In this document: positions 44,880-54,409 of the stretch, piece after piece | Layout of the letters: every line of letters starts with the position of its first letter | How positions within the stretch are numbered: position 1 is the stretch's first letter | Assembly (NCBI RefSeq): GCF_008726925.1 | Contig: NZ_VYWO01000005.1 | Span: 94,145-158,144 of the forward strand | Direction: 5' to 3' | DNA from: Aerococcus sanguinicola | Lineage (GTDB): Bacteria > Bacillota > Bacilli > Lactobacillales > Aerococcaceae | DNA length: 64,000 nucleotides | Made by a program: the position numbers and the translations under genes | The notes under the pieces: generated by a model | Databases searched by the model: none | What the model was told of the DNA's origin: nothing | What the model saw: the letters and a program-made list of their open reading frames with translations, nothing else

Positions 44880-45827
44880 TTAGCTTCCTAAGGGGCAGGC
44901 CTGGAAAGAGTCGGCTAGGAAGAAGGCACGGCGGTCTTTTTCCTGGTCGAGATCTTTGAGGCTCACTTGGTAGGGCATGGGATTGGTCCCCGAGCGAACG
45001 GTAAGGGTCTGGCTCTGACTAGCGTAGACTGAGCTGTAGCGTGTAAAGCTTCCTTCGCTCCTAGCCCCTGGGCGGAGGAAACCGCGGGGAAGGCTTAGAG
45101 CAGCTAGGACATCGAAGGCCCCAGCCTGAGCCTGTCCCTCATCTTCAGCAGCTGGCAGCAAAGCCTTGAGATAGTAAGCCTTAATGAAGCGTGACTTGGG
45201 GTCATAGCCTCCAGGTAAGTCCTTAGCTGCATTGAAAGCCCGCAAATTATCCAGGGGCAGGGTCGCTTCCAGGGCTTGGAAATGTTTGGCGATACGGGGT
45301 GAATTCGTCATCACACCATAAGGATTTGAAGTCGCCACTAGCTGGCCCCGGTCAGGCTCTAGGACCAAGCACGCCCCACTGCTATCGGTAAACATATAAT
45401 GAAAGTCTGGACAAATTAAGGGCTGGCCATCACGGTCATGCTTGCTGAGCTGGATCTGGTCCAAATCATCTATCATCTCTTGGACCGACCCATAATGAGC
45501 CAGAGCATAAGTCAAGAAATGGTAGCTAGTGAGGTTCTTTTTGTTTGCTTGAGGCTCCTTAGCAAAGCGGGCTTTTGGCCCCACAAATTCATTGGTAATA
45601 CCGATGAGCCCCTGGTCATTGATGCCCTCTTTCAGCGGGTCTCGGTCCCTAAAGCCGATGCCTAGACGAGCATAGCGGCCATAGTAGCTGCCGCCATGGT
45701 AGATATCATCGACTGCAGGATAGTTTGCTGGCTGGTAAATCATATTCCATGGAACAGGCCCTTCCACATCCATGGTCCGGCCCATAACCACGCCTTGGGG
45801 GTAAGTCATCTGAATCCCTGTACACAT
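44880..45827 (-). CDS. Choloylglycine hydrolase-family (Ntn) linear amide hydrolase
   Basis: 315 residues from ATG 45827. With this start the second residue is cysteine (MCTGIQMTYPQGVVMGRTMD), the N-terminal nucleophile exposed after Met removal, as in bile salt hydrolases and penicillin V acylases. VMGRTMD holds the conserved Arg and Asp, and GLIGITNEFVGP and SNPYGVMTNSP contain the expected Asn residues. GGAGAGGAG lies upstream. The longer frame from 45884 would bury the nucleophile and is rejected. Substrate (bile salt or another amide) cannot be decided. It follows the DUF2974 gene in the same direction. Confidence 0.85.
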   Translation of the reverse strand: MCTGIQMTYPQGVVMGRTMDVEGPVPWNMIYQPANYPAVDDIYHGGSYYGRYARLGIGFRDRDPLKEGINDQGLIGITNEFVGPKARFAKEPQANKKNLTSYHFLTYALAHYGSVQEMIDDLDQIQLSKHDRDGQPLICPDFHYMFTDSSGACLVLEPDRGQLVATSNPYGVMTNSPRIAKHFQALEATLPLDNLRAFNAAKDLPGGYDPKSRFIKAYYLKALLPAAEDEGQAQAGAFDVLAALSLPRGFLRPGARSEGSFTRYSSVYASQSQTLTVRSGTNPMPYQVSLKDLDQEKDRRAFFLADSFQACPLGS

Positions 45828-45880
45828 AACAAGCTCCTCTCCTTGATTTAGCCTTAAGCTATCATGAAAGAGCTTTTGAC

Positions 45881-47617
45881 TCAATCCAAATGCTCACGCT
45901 TGGTCTGGTCAATAAAACGATAGAGGTCGCTTTCCTTACGGTAGATTAAGTAACTGACTGTCATCTGAACCCCCTGGACGATGAAGGCCAGAGCGAGGAG
46001 GTCGGGCAGAAAGAGACTGAAATCGGGATGCCCCAATAGGAGTAAGCCGACAAAAATCCCTGCCAGAGATAGGAGACTACCCCAGATAGGCACTGGCGAA
46101 TCTTCATAGCGGAGCCGGAAAAATTGATAAGCTCGGACTAAGCCCATACCAAACATCCACCCCCCCAGGACATAGGGAAAGATCCGTTGACTGCCCTGGC
46201 TATAGTCATAGATCCCCCAGAGACAAGTCATCAGGGAAAAGCTCCCCGTTAATAAGTTGCCATAGTGGAGGTGTTTGCGTCCCGCTTGGTAGAAGTGGCG
46301 GAGGTCCCAAATCCCTGATAAGGCCGTACCTAAGAGAAAGACAAGGGCAAAAACATGGAGGTCCTTATCTGCTTTCAAGAAAAGAAAAGCCCCCATCACG
46401 ATTAAGACCATGCCAATCAGGACACTGGCCAAGGACTGGTCGCGGTTCAGCCGGTTCAAACGCAAGTGGATATCCGCTGAGAGTGATAAGGCTTTGTGCC
46501 GGGTCTGGACTTGGTAGAGCCGGTCCTGGTGGAGGTCCTCCCAGATCAAAAGCAAGTCATTTAAGGTCTTTAACATAAAGCGCCGCTCGCCCGGTTCCAG
46601 CTTCCGGGCCTCAGCATAGAGACGGTTAATAAAGCTGCGAAAGTTTTCCGAAATATCGGTGATGCGAAGGACCCCAGTATTATAGAGGGCATCGAACAAC
46701 AAGGTCAGCAGCAATTCGATTTCCTCAGGGCCGTGCCATTTCATCCAAATATTGAGGGTTTCCTGGCTGAGCTGGCTAGTCACCGTGGTCGATTCTACCC
46801 GCTCAAACTGGTCCCCCTCGATTTCCCAGAGTTGAAGCAGATGCTGGAGGAGAGAAATCCCCCCACTCTTGATAATGGTTGGCGCTGTAGCTGTATGTAA
46901 GATGATTCCAATTAAAGAATCTTCTGGTAGATATTCGTAGACCTTAGGCTGGATCCGCCGAAAGCCTGGTTGGTCAAAGGTCTCCTTGTAAAAACCGGGG
47001 GAATCTAGGACGTAAATGCCTTCAATTAATTCTTGGTCTTGGGCCTCCTGTTGGATAGCAGCAGCCAAGGCCAGGTTTCCCCCCTTAGAATGTCCAGCGA
47101 TAATAAGCGAGTCTTGATCATCCTGATGCAGGACCTGGGCCAAATAACGCCCGGCTGCCCCTTGGGAGGGCATGGTCTTACGGTAGGCCAGCATAAAATT
47201 CTCCTGCCAGCCGACAATATGGTTGTCCGTTCCCCGAAAAATGACTAGTTTCTTATAGCCGGGGATTTCGACAATCAAAGCCGCAAATTGGACCGCTTTC
47301 TCTTGGTCTAGGAGACTGCGAAAGCCATAGAGGCGCAGCTTACGATAACGCTCTGTTGCCACTAAGGCATCGAGGACATCATGGCGGCCTTGACTAATAA
47401 AGGACCAGATATCCCGGGTATTCGGCTGGTAGGTCTTAGCGACCCAATCTTGGACCTGGACTAAGGACACCCAGTCCCCACCCGTCAGATCCGCTGGTAC
47501 CAGGTCATCCATCTCTAAATTCGATAATTCAGTTAAAGCCGCAATATCAACTTCATTGAGGGGCTTTTTATCAAAAGTTTGGTCACTATTCGCCTCAATA
47601 TACTCCACTAAGCGCAT
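45881..47617 (-). CDS. DUF2974 lipase-like protein with membrane domain
   Basis: 578 residues. The N-terminal 250 residues form a DUF2974 alpha/beta-hydrolase with the nucleophile elbow LIIAGHSKGGNLALAAA near residue 180 and IYVLDSPGF. The last 190 residues hold about six hydrophobic helices (SLASVLIGMVLIVMGAFLFL, VFALVFLLGTALSGIWDL, SLAGIFVGLLLLGHPDF), arranged like a small membrane domain of HdeD/DUF308 type. The fusion of a cytoplasmic esterase with a membrane domain is noteworthy. Substrate unknown. Confidence 0.7.
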   Translation of the reverse strand: MRLVEYIEANSDQTFDKKPLNEVDIAALTELSNLEMDDLVPADLTGGDWVSLVQVQDWVAKTYQPNTRDIWSFISQGRHDVLDALVATERYRKLRLYGFRSLLDQEKAVQFAALIVEIPGYKKLVIFRGTDNHIVGWQENFMLAYRKTMPSQGAAGRYLAQVLHQDDQDSLIIAGHSKGGNLALAAAIQQEAQDQELIEGIYVLDSPGFYKETFDQPGFRRIQPKVYEYLPEDSLIGIILHTATAPTIIKSGGISLLQHLLQLWEIEGDQFERVESTTVTSQLSQETLNIWMKWHGPEEIELLLTLLFDALYNTGVLRITDISENFRSFINRLYAEARKLEPGERRFMLKTLNDLLLIWEDLHQDRLYQVQTRHKALSLSADIHLRLNRLNRDQSLASVLIGMVLIVMGAFLFLKADKDLHVFALVFLLGTALSGIWDLRHFYQAGRKHLHYGNLLTGSFSLMTCLWGIYDYSQGSQRIFPYVLGGWMFGMGLVRAYQFFRLRYEDSPVPIWGSLLSLAGIFVGLLLLGHPDFSLFLPDLLALAFIVQGVQMTVSYLIYRKESDLYRFIDQTKREHLD

Positions 47618-47689
47618 GCTGGCACCTCCCTTAAACTTGGCTCTATTATAGCACGGCTCTGTTCAGAGGGACGCCTCATCCACTCGCGC

Positions 47690-47723
47690 CAAAAAGAAAA
47701 AGGCTGGAACTTTTGTCCCAACC
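47690..47723 (-). terminator. Terminator of the aminotransferase operon
   Basis: On the minus strand AGGTTGGGAC and GTTCCAGCCT pair over an AAAA loop with two G-U pairs and are followed by a T-rich run. It lies downstream of the aminotransferase gene. Confidence 0.7.
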
Positions 47724-47779
47724 TCTTAGCTAAAGAAGCGATTGCTCAATCAAGGGCTAGGCCCTATCTTGTTGCCGTC

Positions 47780-48967
47780 TTATTGACCGGATTGGCCTTT
47801 CTCAGCGCGTAATTCTTGGATGAAAGCTTCGATCTTATCCATAGCGCGTTCGAGTTCTTTAATAGAATAGGCATAAGAAATCCGCAAGAAACCATCTCCT
47901 GATTCACCGAAGGCAGAACCAGGGACAACAGCAACCTTCTCTCTCTCTAACAATTCCAATGCAAATTCTTCACTGGACATGCCGAATTCGCGAATATCTG
48001 GGAAGGTGTAGAAGGCGCCTTCTGGTACAAAGCAGGGCAGACCCATCTCACGGTAGCGGCTCATTAAGAAGTTACGCCGTTCGTAGTAGTCATCCCGCAT
48101 GTCTGCGACCTCATCGTCACACTCTTTCAGCGCCGTAATCCCTGCGTATTGGGAGGTCGTTGGTGCCGCCATAATAGTATATTGGTGGACCTTGAGCATC
48201 TGTTCGGTGATTTCCTTAGGGGCACAGACATAGCCCAAGCGCCAACCTGTCATGGAGAAGGCCTTAGCGAAACCATTGACATAGACCGTCCGTTCCTTCA
48301 TACCTGGAATCGATGCAATAGAAGTGTAGGCTTCGTCTGCATACCAGATTTCAGAATAAATCTCGTCGGTAATACAATAAAGGTCATGGTCTATAATGAC
48401 CTTAGCCAAAGCTTCAATATCTTCTCTCAGACAGACCGCTCCGGTTGGATTATTTGGGTAATTGAGAATGACTGCCTTGGTCTTATCCGTAATCGCTGCT
48501 TCCAACTGTTCAGCCTGCATCACAAACTTATCTTCTGCTTTCAAGCGGACAGGAACAGGGACCCCTCCTGCCAACTGAACAGAAGGAAGATAGGAAACAT
48601 AGCTAGGGTCCATCACAATTACCTCATCCCCTGGGTTAACCAGGACCCGACAAGCCAAGTCGATCGCTTCACTGCCGCCGATGGTCACAATCTGTTCCTC
48701 TTCTGGATCATAATGGAGGTCATAGTGGCGGTCAATGTATTTGGCAATTTCTTTGCGTAATTCGATTAAGCCTGCATTGGCGGTATAGAAGGTCCGACCT
48801 TGGCGGAGACTCTTAATAGCCGCCTGGCGGACTGTCCAAGGCGTATCGAAGTCCGGCTCCCCAACACCTAGTGAAATGACCCCTGGCACTTCATTCGCCA
48901 CATTGAAGAAACGGCGTATCCCAGAAGGCGCCATATCAAGAACTGTTTGGTTGAGGCTCTTTGTCAT
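47780..48967 (-). CDS. PLP-dependent class I/II aminotransferase (PatA-like)
   Basis: 395 residues. Typical fold-type I signs: LGVGEPDFDTPW near the N-terminus, EQIVTIGGSEAIDL, AVILNYPNNPTGA, and the PLP lysine in VNGFAKAFSMTGWRLGY near residue 235; the substrate-binding arginine in FLRISYAYS near 370. It transfers amino groups between amino and keto acids; aromatic or aspartate substrates are likely but undecided. It overlaps the upstream Lrp-type regulator by four bases (ATGA), so both are one operon and the regulator probably controls it. Confidence 0.9.
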   Translation of the reverse strand: MTKSLNQTVLDMAPSGIRRFFNVANEVPGVISLGVGEPDFDTPWTVRQAAIKSLRQGRTFYTANAGLIELRKEIAKYIDRHYDLHYDPEEEQIVTIGGSEAIDLACRVLVNPGDEVIVMDPSYVSYLPSVQLAGGVPVPVRLKAEDKFVMQAEQLEAAITDKTKAVILNYPNNPTGAVCLREDIEALAKVIIDHDLYCITDEIYSEIWYADEAYTSIASIPGMKERTVYVNGFAKAFSMTGWRLGYVCAPKEITEQMLKVHQYTIMAAPTTSQYAGITALKECDDEVADMRDDYYERRNFLMSRYREMGLPCFVPEGAFYTFPDIREFGMSSEEFALELLEREKVAVVPGSAFGESGDGFLRISYAYSIKELERAMDKIEAFIQELRAEKGQSGQ

Positions 48968-49458
48968 TGAGAGATCACCAACCGTTCCCCATCTTTTAGC
49001 TTGCTCTCAAAGATGGTGCCATGGTCCTTGTAGCGGTTCATCACAATATGGGTGGCCGTACCAGAGACCTCATCGATTGAAGCTAATTTATTAACGAAAC
49101 GAGAAATTTGTTGCATGGGTGCCCGCTTGGTTAAGAGCATATAGTCGTAGGCGCCACTGGTTAAATAAAGGGCTTCGACTTCTTTGAAGCGGTACATCAT
49201 TTCAGCCACTTCCTCATAAGAGGCGCCCTTGTGTAAGTTCACCGATACTTCAATCATGGCTGAGACATAGTCACTCTCTGTTGCGTCCCAGTTAATCATG
49301 GTTTTATAACCCGAAATAATGCCTAAGTGTTCTAATTCCGCAATGGTAGCTGATACAGTTTCCACATCTTCTTCCAATGCGTTGGCGAGTGCCTTATGAG
49401 AAATATGGGCATCGTCCTCAATATAGCGAAGAAGACGGTATTGCTTCTTGTGATCCAT
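48964..49458 (-). CDS. Lrp/AsnC-family transcriptional regulator
   Basis: 164 residues. N-terminal winged helix (RYIEDDAHISHKALANALEE, VSATIAELEHLGIISGY) and a C-terminal RAM (ligand-binding) domain with VSAMIEVSV, EALYLTSGAYDYML and ATHIVMNRYKDHG. Such proteins sense amino acids and regulate amino acid metabolism. AAAGGAGGAA is placed before ATG 49458. Coupled to the aminotransferase gene. Confidence 0.9.
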   Translation of the reverse strand: MDHKKQYRLLRYIEDDAHISHKALANALEEDVETVSATIAELEHLGIISGYKTMINWDATESDYVSAMIEVSVNLHKGASYEEVAEMMYRFKEVEALYLTSGAYDYMLLTKRAPMQQISRFVNKLASIDEVSGTATHIVMNRYKDHGTIFESKLKDGERLVISQ

Positions 49459-49604
49459 GTGCAGACTTCCTCCTTTATGGTATGATAGAGTTACAATTAT
49501 GATGGTTTGTATTGGCCATCTGACATTGGATACCTACATTTTACCACACTTTGATCCGGCTTTTTGTTGAATCAAGTGGGAATATGCTTTGGAGGAGAAA
49601 ATTT

Positions 49605-50399
49605 ATGAAAAAACGAAACTTTTTGGCCCTGCTAGCGCTCCTAGCCCTTTGCCTCTTCGGCTGCAAGCAAGCGAGCGAAGAAGAGACTGACCAACCTTAT
49701 GCCAAGAACGACAGTCAGACTGAGAGGCAAGCCCCCAAATATTATATCGATCCAACTACTTATAGCGTACGTCCCATCGCGGATGCCGACCCTAATGTGG
49801 TCCTCTTAACCTTCGATGACGTTCCCCGCCCCCTGCCTACCAGCAATGCGCCAACTATCGCCAACCACCTCGAAGATGCTGGGGTGAGAGGGCTCTTCTT
49901 CGCTAACGGCATGTACCTGGAGGACCAAGAAGGCCGTGATGCCATCAAGGCCATTGCAGACAAGGGCCATGTGATTGGCAACCATACCCAAACCCATGCC
50001 AACCTCAATGATCTCTCAGCTGAACAAACCCGCGAAGAAATCCAAGCCACCAACCAAGCCATTGAAAATATCACCGGTCAAAAAGTTCACTTCTTCCGTC
50101 CGCCCTTTGGCTCGACCAATGCAGCCCTCGATGGACTCATGGAAGAATTTGGCATGCAGCCTATGAACTGGTCCTTTGGCTATGACTGGGTAGCCGACTA
50201 CCAGGATGCTGAAGCACTCACCAAGCAAACCTTGGAATCTGAATTCTTACAGCCCGGGGCCAATATCCTTATGCACGACACCCAATGGACAGCAGAAGCC
50301 CTGCCAGCCATTATCCAAGGCTTGAAAGACCAAGGCTATCAAATCGTTGATCCCCAAGAGCTTGCCCGGCCAGAAGAACTGAAGGACTTGGAGCTTTAG
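49605..50399 (+). CDS. Polysaccharide deacetylase lipoprotein (NodB homology)
   Basis: 264 residues. Lipoprotein signal: FLALLALLALCLFGCKQ with cysteine as the lipidated residue. The NodB domain shows VVLLTFDDVPRPLPT (catalytic Asp pair), VIGNHTQTHANL (metal-binding His pair), FFRPPFGSTN and NILMHDTQ. It removes acetyl groups from peptidoglycan or another surface polymer outside the membrane, often giving lysozyme resistance. Start ATG 49605 is preceded by GGAGGAG; the longer frame from 49551 has no site and would disrupt the signal peptide. Confidence 0.9.
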   Translation: MKKRNFLALLALLALCLFGCKQASEEETDQPYAKNDSQTERQAPKYYIDPTTYSVRPIADADPNVVLLTFDDVPRPLPTSNAPTIANHLEDAGVRGLFFANGMYLEDQEGRDAIKAIADKGHVIGNHTQTHANLNDLSAEQTREEIQATNQAIENITGQKVHFFRPPFGSTNAALDGLMEEFGMQPMNWSFGYDWVADYQDAEALTKQTLESEFLQPGANILMHDTQWTAEALPAIIQGLKDQGYQIVDPQELARPEELKDLEL

Positions 50400-50447
50400 A
50401 TTTTTTTAGGAAGAATTTAAGCAAATACTAAAAGCCTTAAAGGCTAA

Positions 50448-50459
50448 GCGTGCTATAAT
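50448..50459 (+). promoter_or_regulatory. Extended -10 promoter of the DUF1002 gene
   Basis: TGC-TATAAT lies about 35 bases before the start at 50492, a TGn-extended -10 box. No good -35 is visible at 16-18 bases, which is common with extended -10 promoters. Confidence 0.55.
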
Positions 50460-50491
50460 GAAGACACAAAATGTGAAAGTAGGTTATACAA

Positions 50492-51466
50492 ATGAAAGCA
50501 TTAATGAAGAAAGTGGCCCTCGGTGCAAGCCTGGCTGTGCTCAGCTTGAACTTGGTGCCCACTGTCCTTGCTGATAAGATTCAAATCAATCCCATGTTTA
50601 CCTATGGCGAAAGCTTAAACCAAAGCCAATACCAAGAGACCAAACAAGCCTTGGGCGTCCAAGATGGGGCTAAAGAAATCCAAGTCAATATCAATGAATT
50701 GAATGGTTTATTGCAGGATAATTACCCCTACCGCCAGGTTTATTCCTCAGCTTATATCACCCCAGCTAAGAACAATGGGGATGTTACTGTTGAAATTGTG
50801 ACCCCACAAACGATCACAGCCATTACCCCTATCCAGTATGAGAATGCAGCCCTGACCGCCGGAGCCGTAGATGTTGACATTAAGGTGGCTTCAGCTGTTG
50901 CTGTGGATGGGTCCGGTGCCCTAGCTGGTGTCTATAAGGCCTTCCAAGATGCAGGTTACCAGCTGAATGATAAGGCAGTAAGTGTGGCCCAAGACGAATT
51001 GACCACCACCTCCAAGATCAATGAAGAAAACCAGGGCAAAGAGGGCTTCTCTGACGAAGCTATGAATGCTGCTATCGCAGAAATCAAGACCGAAATCCAA
51101 AAGGCCAAGGACGAAAACAATGGCCAGATTGATAGCCAACAAATCCAAGTGATTGTCAATAACATTATCAATAACTATAATTTAAATGACGTCATTTCAG
51201 AAGAAAATAAACAGTCCATCATTAACTTAATGCAACAATTTAGTCAGATTGAACTGACCCAGGAACAAAAGGATGCCATTAATCAATTTGGCCAAGACCT
51301 CTTGAAGAATGGTGACCAAATTATCCAGAATGCTAAATCAGCCTGGGACAATGCGGATAAAGAACAATTAGCCCAAGATGCCCAGAGCATTTGGGACCAG
51401 ATTGTCGCCTTTGTCAAAAGTTTCTTCTCCAATGCTGAGGAACCTGCAGCAGGCGACCAACAATAA
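50492..51466 (+). CDS. DUF1002-family secreted protein
   Basis: 324 residues. Signal peptide VALGASLAVLSLNLVPTVLA; the conserved DUF1002 part starts YGESLNQSQYQETKQALGV and continues with QVNINELNGLL, AYITPA, VTPQTITAITPIQYENAALTAG-type segment. The C-terminal 120 residues are helical and repetitive in Gln, Asn and Asp. Family members are exported Firmicutes proteins of unknown function. It ends before a terminator shared with rlmH. Confidence 0.85.
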   Translation: MKALMKKVALGASLAVLSLNLVPTVLADKIQINPMFTYGESLNQSQYQETKQALGVQDGAKEIQVNINELNGLLQDNYPYRQVYSSAYITPAKNNGDVTVEIVTPQTITAITPIQYENAALTAGAVDVDIKVASAVAVDGSGALAGVYKAFQDAGYQLNDKAVSVAQDELTTTSKINEENQGKEGFSDEAMNAAIAEIKTEIQKAKDENNGQIDSQQIQVIVNNIINNYNLNDVISEENKQSIINLMQQFSQIELTQEQKDAINQFGQDLLKNGDQIIQNAKSAWDNADKEQLAQDAQSIWDQIVAFVKSFFSNAEEPAAGDQQ

Positions 51467-51548
51467 TAGCCGCTTCAACAGCTGACAAAATCAGTAGATC
51501 AGGTAGCCAAAGTTAAATGACATCTATCAGACTGCATTCACTCAGTCA

Positions 51549-51582
51549 AAAAGCTCGCCTCTCTTGCGAAAGGCGAGCTTTT
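51549..51582 (+). terminator. Bidirectional terminator between DUF1002 gene and rlmH
   Basis: Perfect arms AAAAGCTCGCCT (51549-51560) and AGGCGAGCTTTT (51571-51582) with a ten-base loop. Confidence 0.9.
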
Positions 51583-51605
51583 CTTATCCTTAAATTTACC
51601 CTATC

Positions 51606-52085
51606 TTATTTATGATAGGGTTGGTTGTTTTGAATGCGGAAACTCCGGTAGATTTGTTCTACCAAGACCAGTCGCATGAGTTGGTGGGGCAGGGTTAAAC
51701 GACCGAAACTTAGGTTTAAATCGGCCCGGCGGCGGACTGCTTGACTTGTACCGACCGACCCACCAATAACATAGACAAAGCGGCTTTTGCCGTGGGTCAT
51801 GGCCGTCTGCAATTTCTTAGCCAGGCCTTCTGAATCCAAGAGCTCGCCATCCAAAGCTAGGTGGACGACAAAGTCATCGGGCTTGATTTTGGCGAGGATA
51901 CGGTCCCCTTCCTTATTGCGAATCAGATCCAATTCTGTCTCTGAAGCTTCTTCGGGGGTCGCTTCATCCTTGACTTCAACCATGTCAAACTTACAATAAG
52001 CTTGGAGGCGCTTGGCATACTCTGCAATGCCCTGCTTGAGGTACTTTTCTTTTAGTTTTCCAACAACGATCAGTTTTACTTGCAT
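51606..52085 (-). CDS. rlmH: 23S rRNA (pseudouridine-1915-N3)-methyltransferase RlmH
   Basis: 159 residues, the standard RlmH length, starting MQVKLIVVGKLKEKYLKQGI. The SPOUT knot region has FVYVIGGSVGTSQAVRRRAD and the typical end LVLVEQIYRSFRIQNNQPYHK. It methylates pseudouridine 1915 in helix 69 of 23S rRNA. It commonly lies near htrA and walRK in Lactobacillales, which helps to place the region. Confidence 0.95.
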   Translation of the reverse strand: MQVKLIVVGKLKEKYLKQGIAEYAKRLQAYCKFDMVEVKDEATPEEASETELDLIRNKEGDRILAKIKPDDFVVHLALDGELLDSEGLAKKLQTAMTHGKSRFVYVIGGSVGTSQAVRRRADLNLSFGRLTLPHQLMRLVLVEQIYRSFRIQNNQPYHK

Positions 52086-52242
52086 GCTAATCCATCCATT
52101 CTATGCAAAATCCGTCAGATAATAGGCCATTTTTATCTTTTTACTAAACTTTGCTTTATTTTTCTGCCTAAAGTCGCTAATATAATATCATTTCCGCCAA
52201 GCATTTGGCTATCCCCAAGTTATAAAAGGAGTAAAACATGTC

Positions 52243-53622
52243 ATGGTTCAATTCTTAAATAAGCTGGGCAGTTCACAAAAGATTGCCCTGAGCTTCTTAG
52301 TGGTTATCCTCACCGGCTCAATCTTGCTGAGCCTACCTATTTGCCAGACGGCGACGTCGCAAGCTAGCTATTGGGATAATCTCTTTATTTCTGTCTCAGC
52401 GGTCTGCGTGACCGGGCTGTGGACCCAGTCCATCCACGATTCTTACAATTTACTCGGTCAACTTGTCATGATGGTCCTCATCCAAACGGGGGGCTTGGGA
52501 CTCATGACCCTCATCAGCATCGTCTACCACAGCCTGGGCCAACGCTTAGATATCCGTAACCAAATGGCAGCTGGAGATGCCCTCAACCACTCGGAACTGG
52601 ATAATCTTTCCAGCTTTCTGAGCCGGATTGTCAAGTACAGCCTGGTCATTGAGGGGATTGGGGCAGTTTTCCTGACCTCTTTCTTTGTCCCCCGCTTTGG
52701 CCTAGCTCGAGGGCTTTTCCATAGTCTCTTCACAGCTGTCTCCGCCTTCTGTAATGCCGGCTTTGACCTGATGGGGAACAACAGCCTGCTGGACTATCAA
52801 ACCGCCCCTGTCCTAAACTGGACTATTATGGCTCTCATTGTCCTCGGAGGCATTGGCTTTAGTGTCTGGTTCGATATTAGCCAGCAGGTCCAACGCTTCT
52901 ACCATCAACATAAAAATATAAAATTTTCTTACTTTATCAAGCATCTCAGCCCCCATACCAAACTTGTCCTTGGATTGACAGTCCTCCTGATTGGTCTAGG
53001 CAGCTTCCTCTTCCTCCTGGTTGAGTGGTCCAACCCAAATACGATTGGGCCTTTGAACCCACTGGACAAGATCATGGTGGCTTGTTTTCAAACGGTCACC
53101 ATGCGGACGGCTGGCTTTGCTAGTGTGGATTACACCCAGGTTCATCCTGTTAGCCTGCTTATCTTTGTTCTGACCATGTTTATCGGGGGCGGTGCAGGCG
53201 GGACAGCTGGTGGCTTGAAGGTGACAACTTTCGCCCTAACCCTTATGTTGGCTTTGAAGGAAGTTCGCCAGTCCAAGTATGTGAGTTTCGACCACCATAC
53301 CATCCCCGATCCAACCGTGCGCAAGGCCTTTGCCATTGCTCTTATGTATGTTGCCCTCCTCTTCACAGGGAGCGCCCTGCTCTTAACTTTTGATCCTCAA
53401 GTGCCCTATCTCCACCTGCTATTTGAAGCCATTTCGGCCCTAGCGACAGTCGGTGTCTCCTGTAACCTGACCCCGAACTTGTCCATGGCCAGCCAGGGCA
53501 CCCTCATGCTCTTAATGTACATCGGACGGATTGGACCGATGACCCTCTTCTTGGTCTTACTAGGACGCAAACGCCAAAAAATTGATATCCAGTACGCTAA
53601 AACAAATATTATTATAGGATAG
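52243..53622 (+). CDS. TrkH/KtrB-family potassium uptake channel subunit
   Basis: 459 residues with about ten membrane segments and four pore loops that carry the selectivity-filter glycines: SVSAVCVTGLW, VSAFCNAGFD, TVTMRTAGFA and ALATVGVS. It takes up K+ across the membrane together with the RCK subunit encoded directly downstream. GGAG lies 11-12 bases before ATG 52243; an out-of-frame ATG at 52238 yields only a short peptide. The pair is probably Ktr type, given the Gram-positive host and separate cytoplasmic RCK protein. Confidence 0.92.
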   Translation: MVQFLNKLGSSQKIALSFLVVILTGSILLSLPICQTATSQASYWDNLFISVSAVCVTGLWTQSIHDSYNLLGQLVMMVLIQTGGLGLMTLISIVYHSLGQRLDIRNQMAAGDALNHSELDNLSSFLSRIVKYSLVIEGIGAVFLTSFFVPRFGLARGLFHSLFTAVSAFCNAGFDLMGNNSLLDYQTAPVLNWTIMALIVLGGIGFSVWFDISQQVQRFYHQHKNIKFSYFIKHLSPHTKLVLGLTVLLIGLGSFLFLLVEWSNPNTIGPLNPLDKIMVACFQTVTMRTAGFASVDYTQVHPVSLLIFVLTMFIGGGAGGTAGGLKVTTFALTLMLALKEVRQSKYVSFDHHTIPDPTVRKAFAIALMYVALLFTGSALLLTFDPQVPYLHLLFEAISALATVGVSCNLTPNLSMASQGTLMLLMYIGRIGPMTLFLVLLGRKRQKIDIQYAKTNIIIG

Positions 53623-53631
53623 GTGAATGAA

Positions 53632-54306
53632 ATGAGTAAAAAAAATCGTGTGGTTGGCATCCTGGGGCTGGGCCTCTTCGGCTCTGCCCTAGCTAAGAAT
53701 CTCTCCCACAATGGCATTGACATTATCGCGTGTGACCGCGATGAAAAAATCGTCAACGCTTTAGAAAATGACCTAACCATCGCTTCGATCGGAGACTTTA
53801 CAGACATAGATTTTATGCGCGAAAGCGGCTTCGGCAATTGTGATGTCATCGTCATTGCGACCGGTAGCGATCTAGAATCCTGTGTCCTAGGCGTCATCAA
53901 TGCCCGTGAACTCGGCATTGAAACTATTATCTGTAAGGCCAAGAACCAATCTGCTGCCAAGGTCCTCGAAGCCTTAAAGGTCAGCCGGGTCGTCCTGCCA
54001 GAAATCGAATCAGGAGAACATATCGCTGACGTCCTCAGCCGGAACTCCCTAGAGGATATGATTAAGCTCGATGACCAAACAGCTATCGTCGAATTCCGGG
54101 TCCCGCAAAAATGGCTAGGCCACACTGTGGATGAGCTCGACCTGCGCCGCCACTATGATATTAATATTATCGGTCTGCGTAAACAAATCAAGGAAACCTT
54201 GAACACAAAGTTTGATCCCGACTACCACTTCGGTCCCGATGACTTAGTCGTTGCCGTGGTCAACCGCGACCGTTTCCAACAGATTGACTACCTAGAAAAG
54301 CTTTAA
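53632..54306 (+). CDS. TrkA/KtrA-family RCK potassium uptake regulator
   Basis: 224 residues. N-terminal Rossmann RCK domain with the nucleotide-binding GILGLGLFGSALAK and the acidic CDRDEK segment; C-terminal TrkA_C domain. It binds nucleotides (ATP/ADP or NAD) and gates the channel encoded upstream. ATG 53632 with AGGTGA is preferred over GTG 53623. Nine bases separate it from the channel gene. Confidence 0.92.
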   Translation: MSKKNRVVGILGLGLFGSALAKNLSHNGIDIIACDRDEKIVNALENDLTIASIGDFTDIDFMRESGFGNCDVIVIATGSDLESCVLGVINARELGIETIICKAKNQSAAKVLEALKVSRVVLPEIESGEHIADVLSRNSLEDMIKLDDQTAIVEFRVPQKWLGHTVDELDLRRHYDINIIGLRKQIKETLNTKFDPDYHFGPDDLVVAVVNRDRFQQIDYLEKL

Positions 54307-54332
54307 GTTTATAAGCTTTCCATAATGCCACA

Positions 54333-54371
54333 ACCTGCAAGCAGTGACCAAAACTGCCTGCAGGTCTTTTT
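54333..54371 (+). terminator. Terminator of the potassium uptake operon
   Basis: Arms ACCTGCAAGCAG (54333-54344) and CTGCCTGCAGGT (54354-54365), one mismatch, then TCTTTTT. Confidence 0.8.
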
Positions 54372-54409
54372 ATTCTTTAGTGGAACAGATTTTTTGTAAC
54401 AGGCAAGCC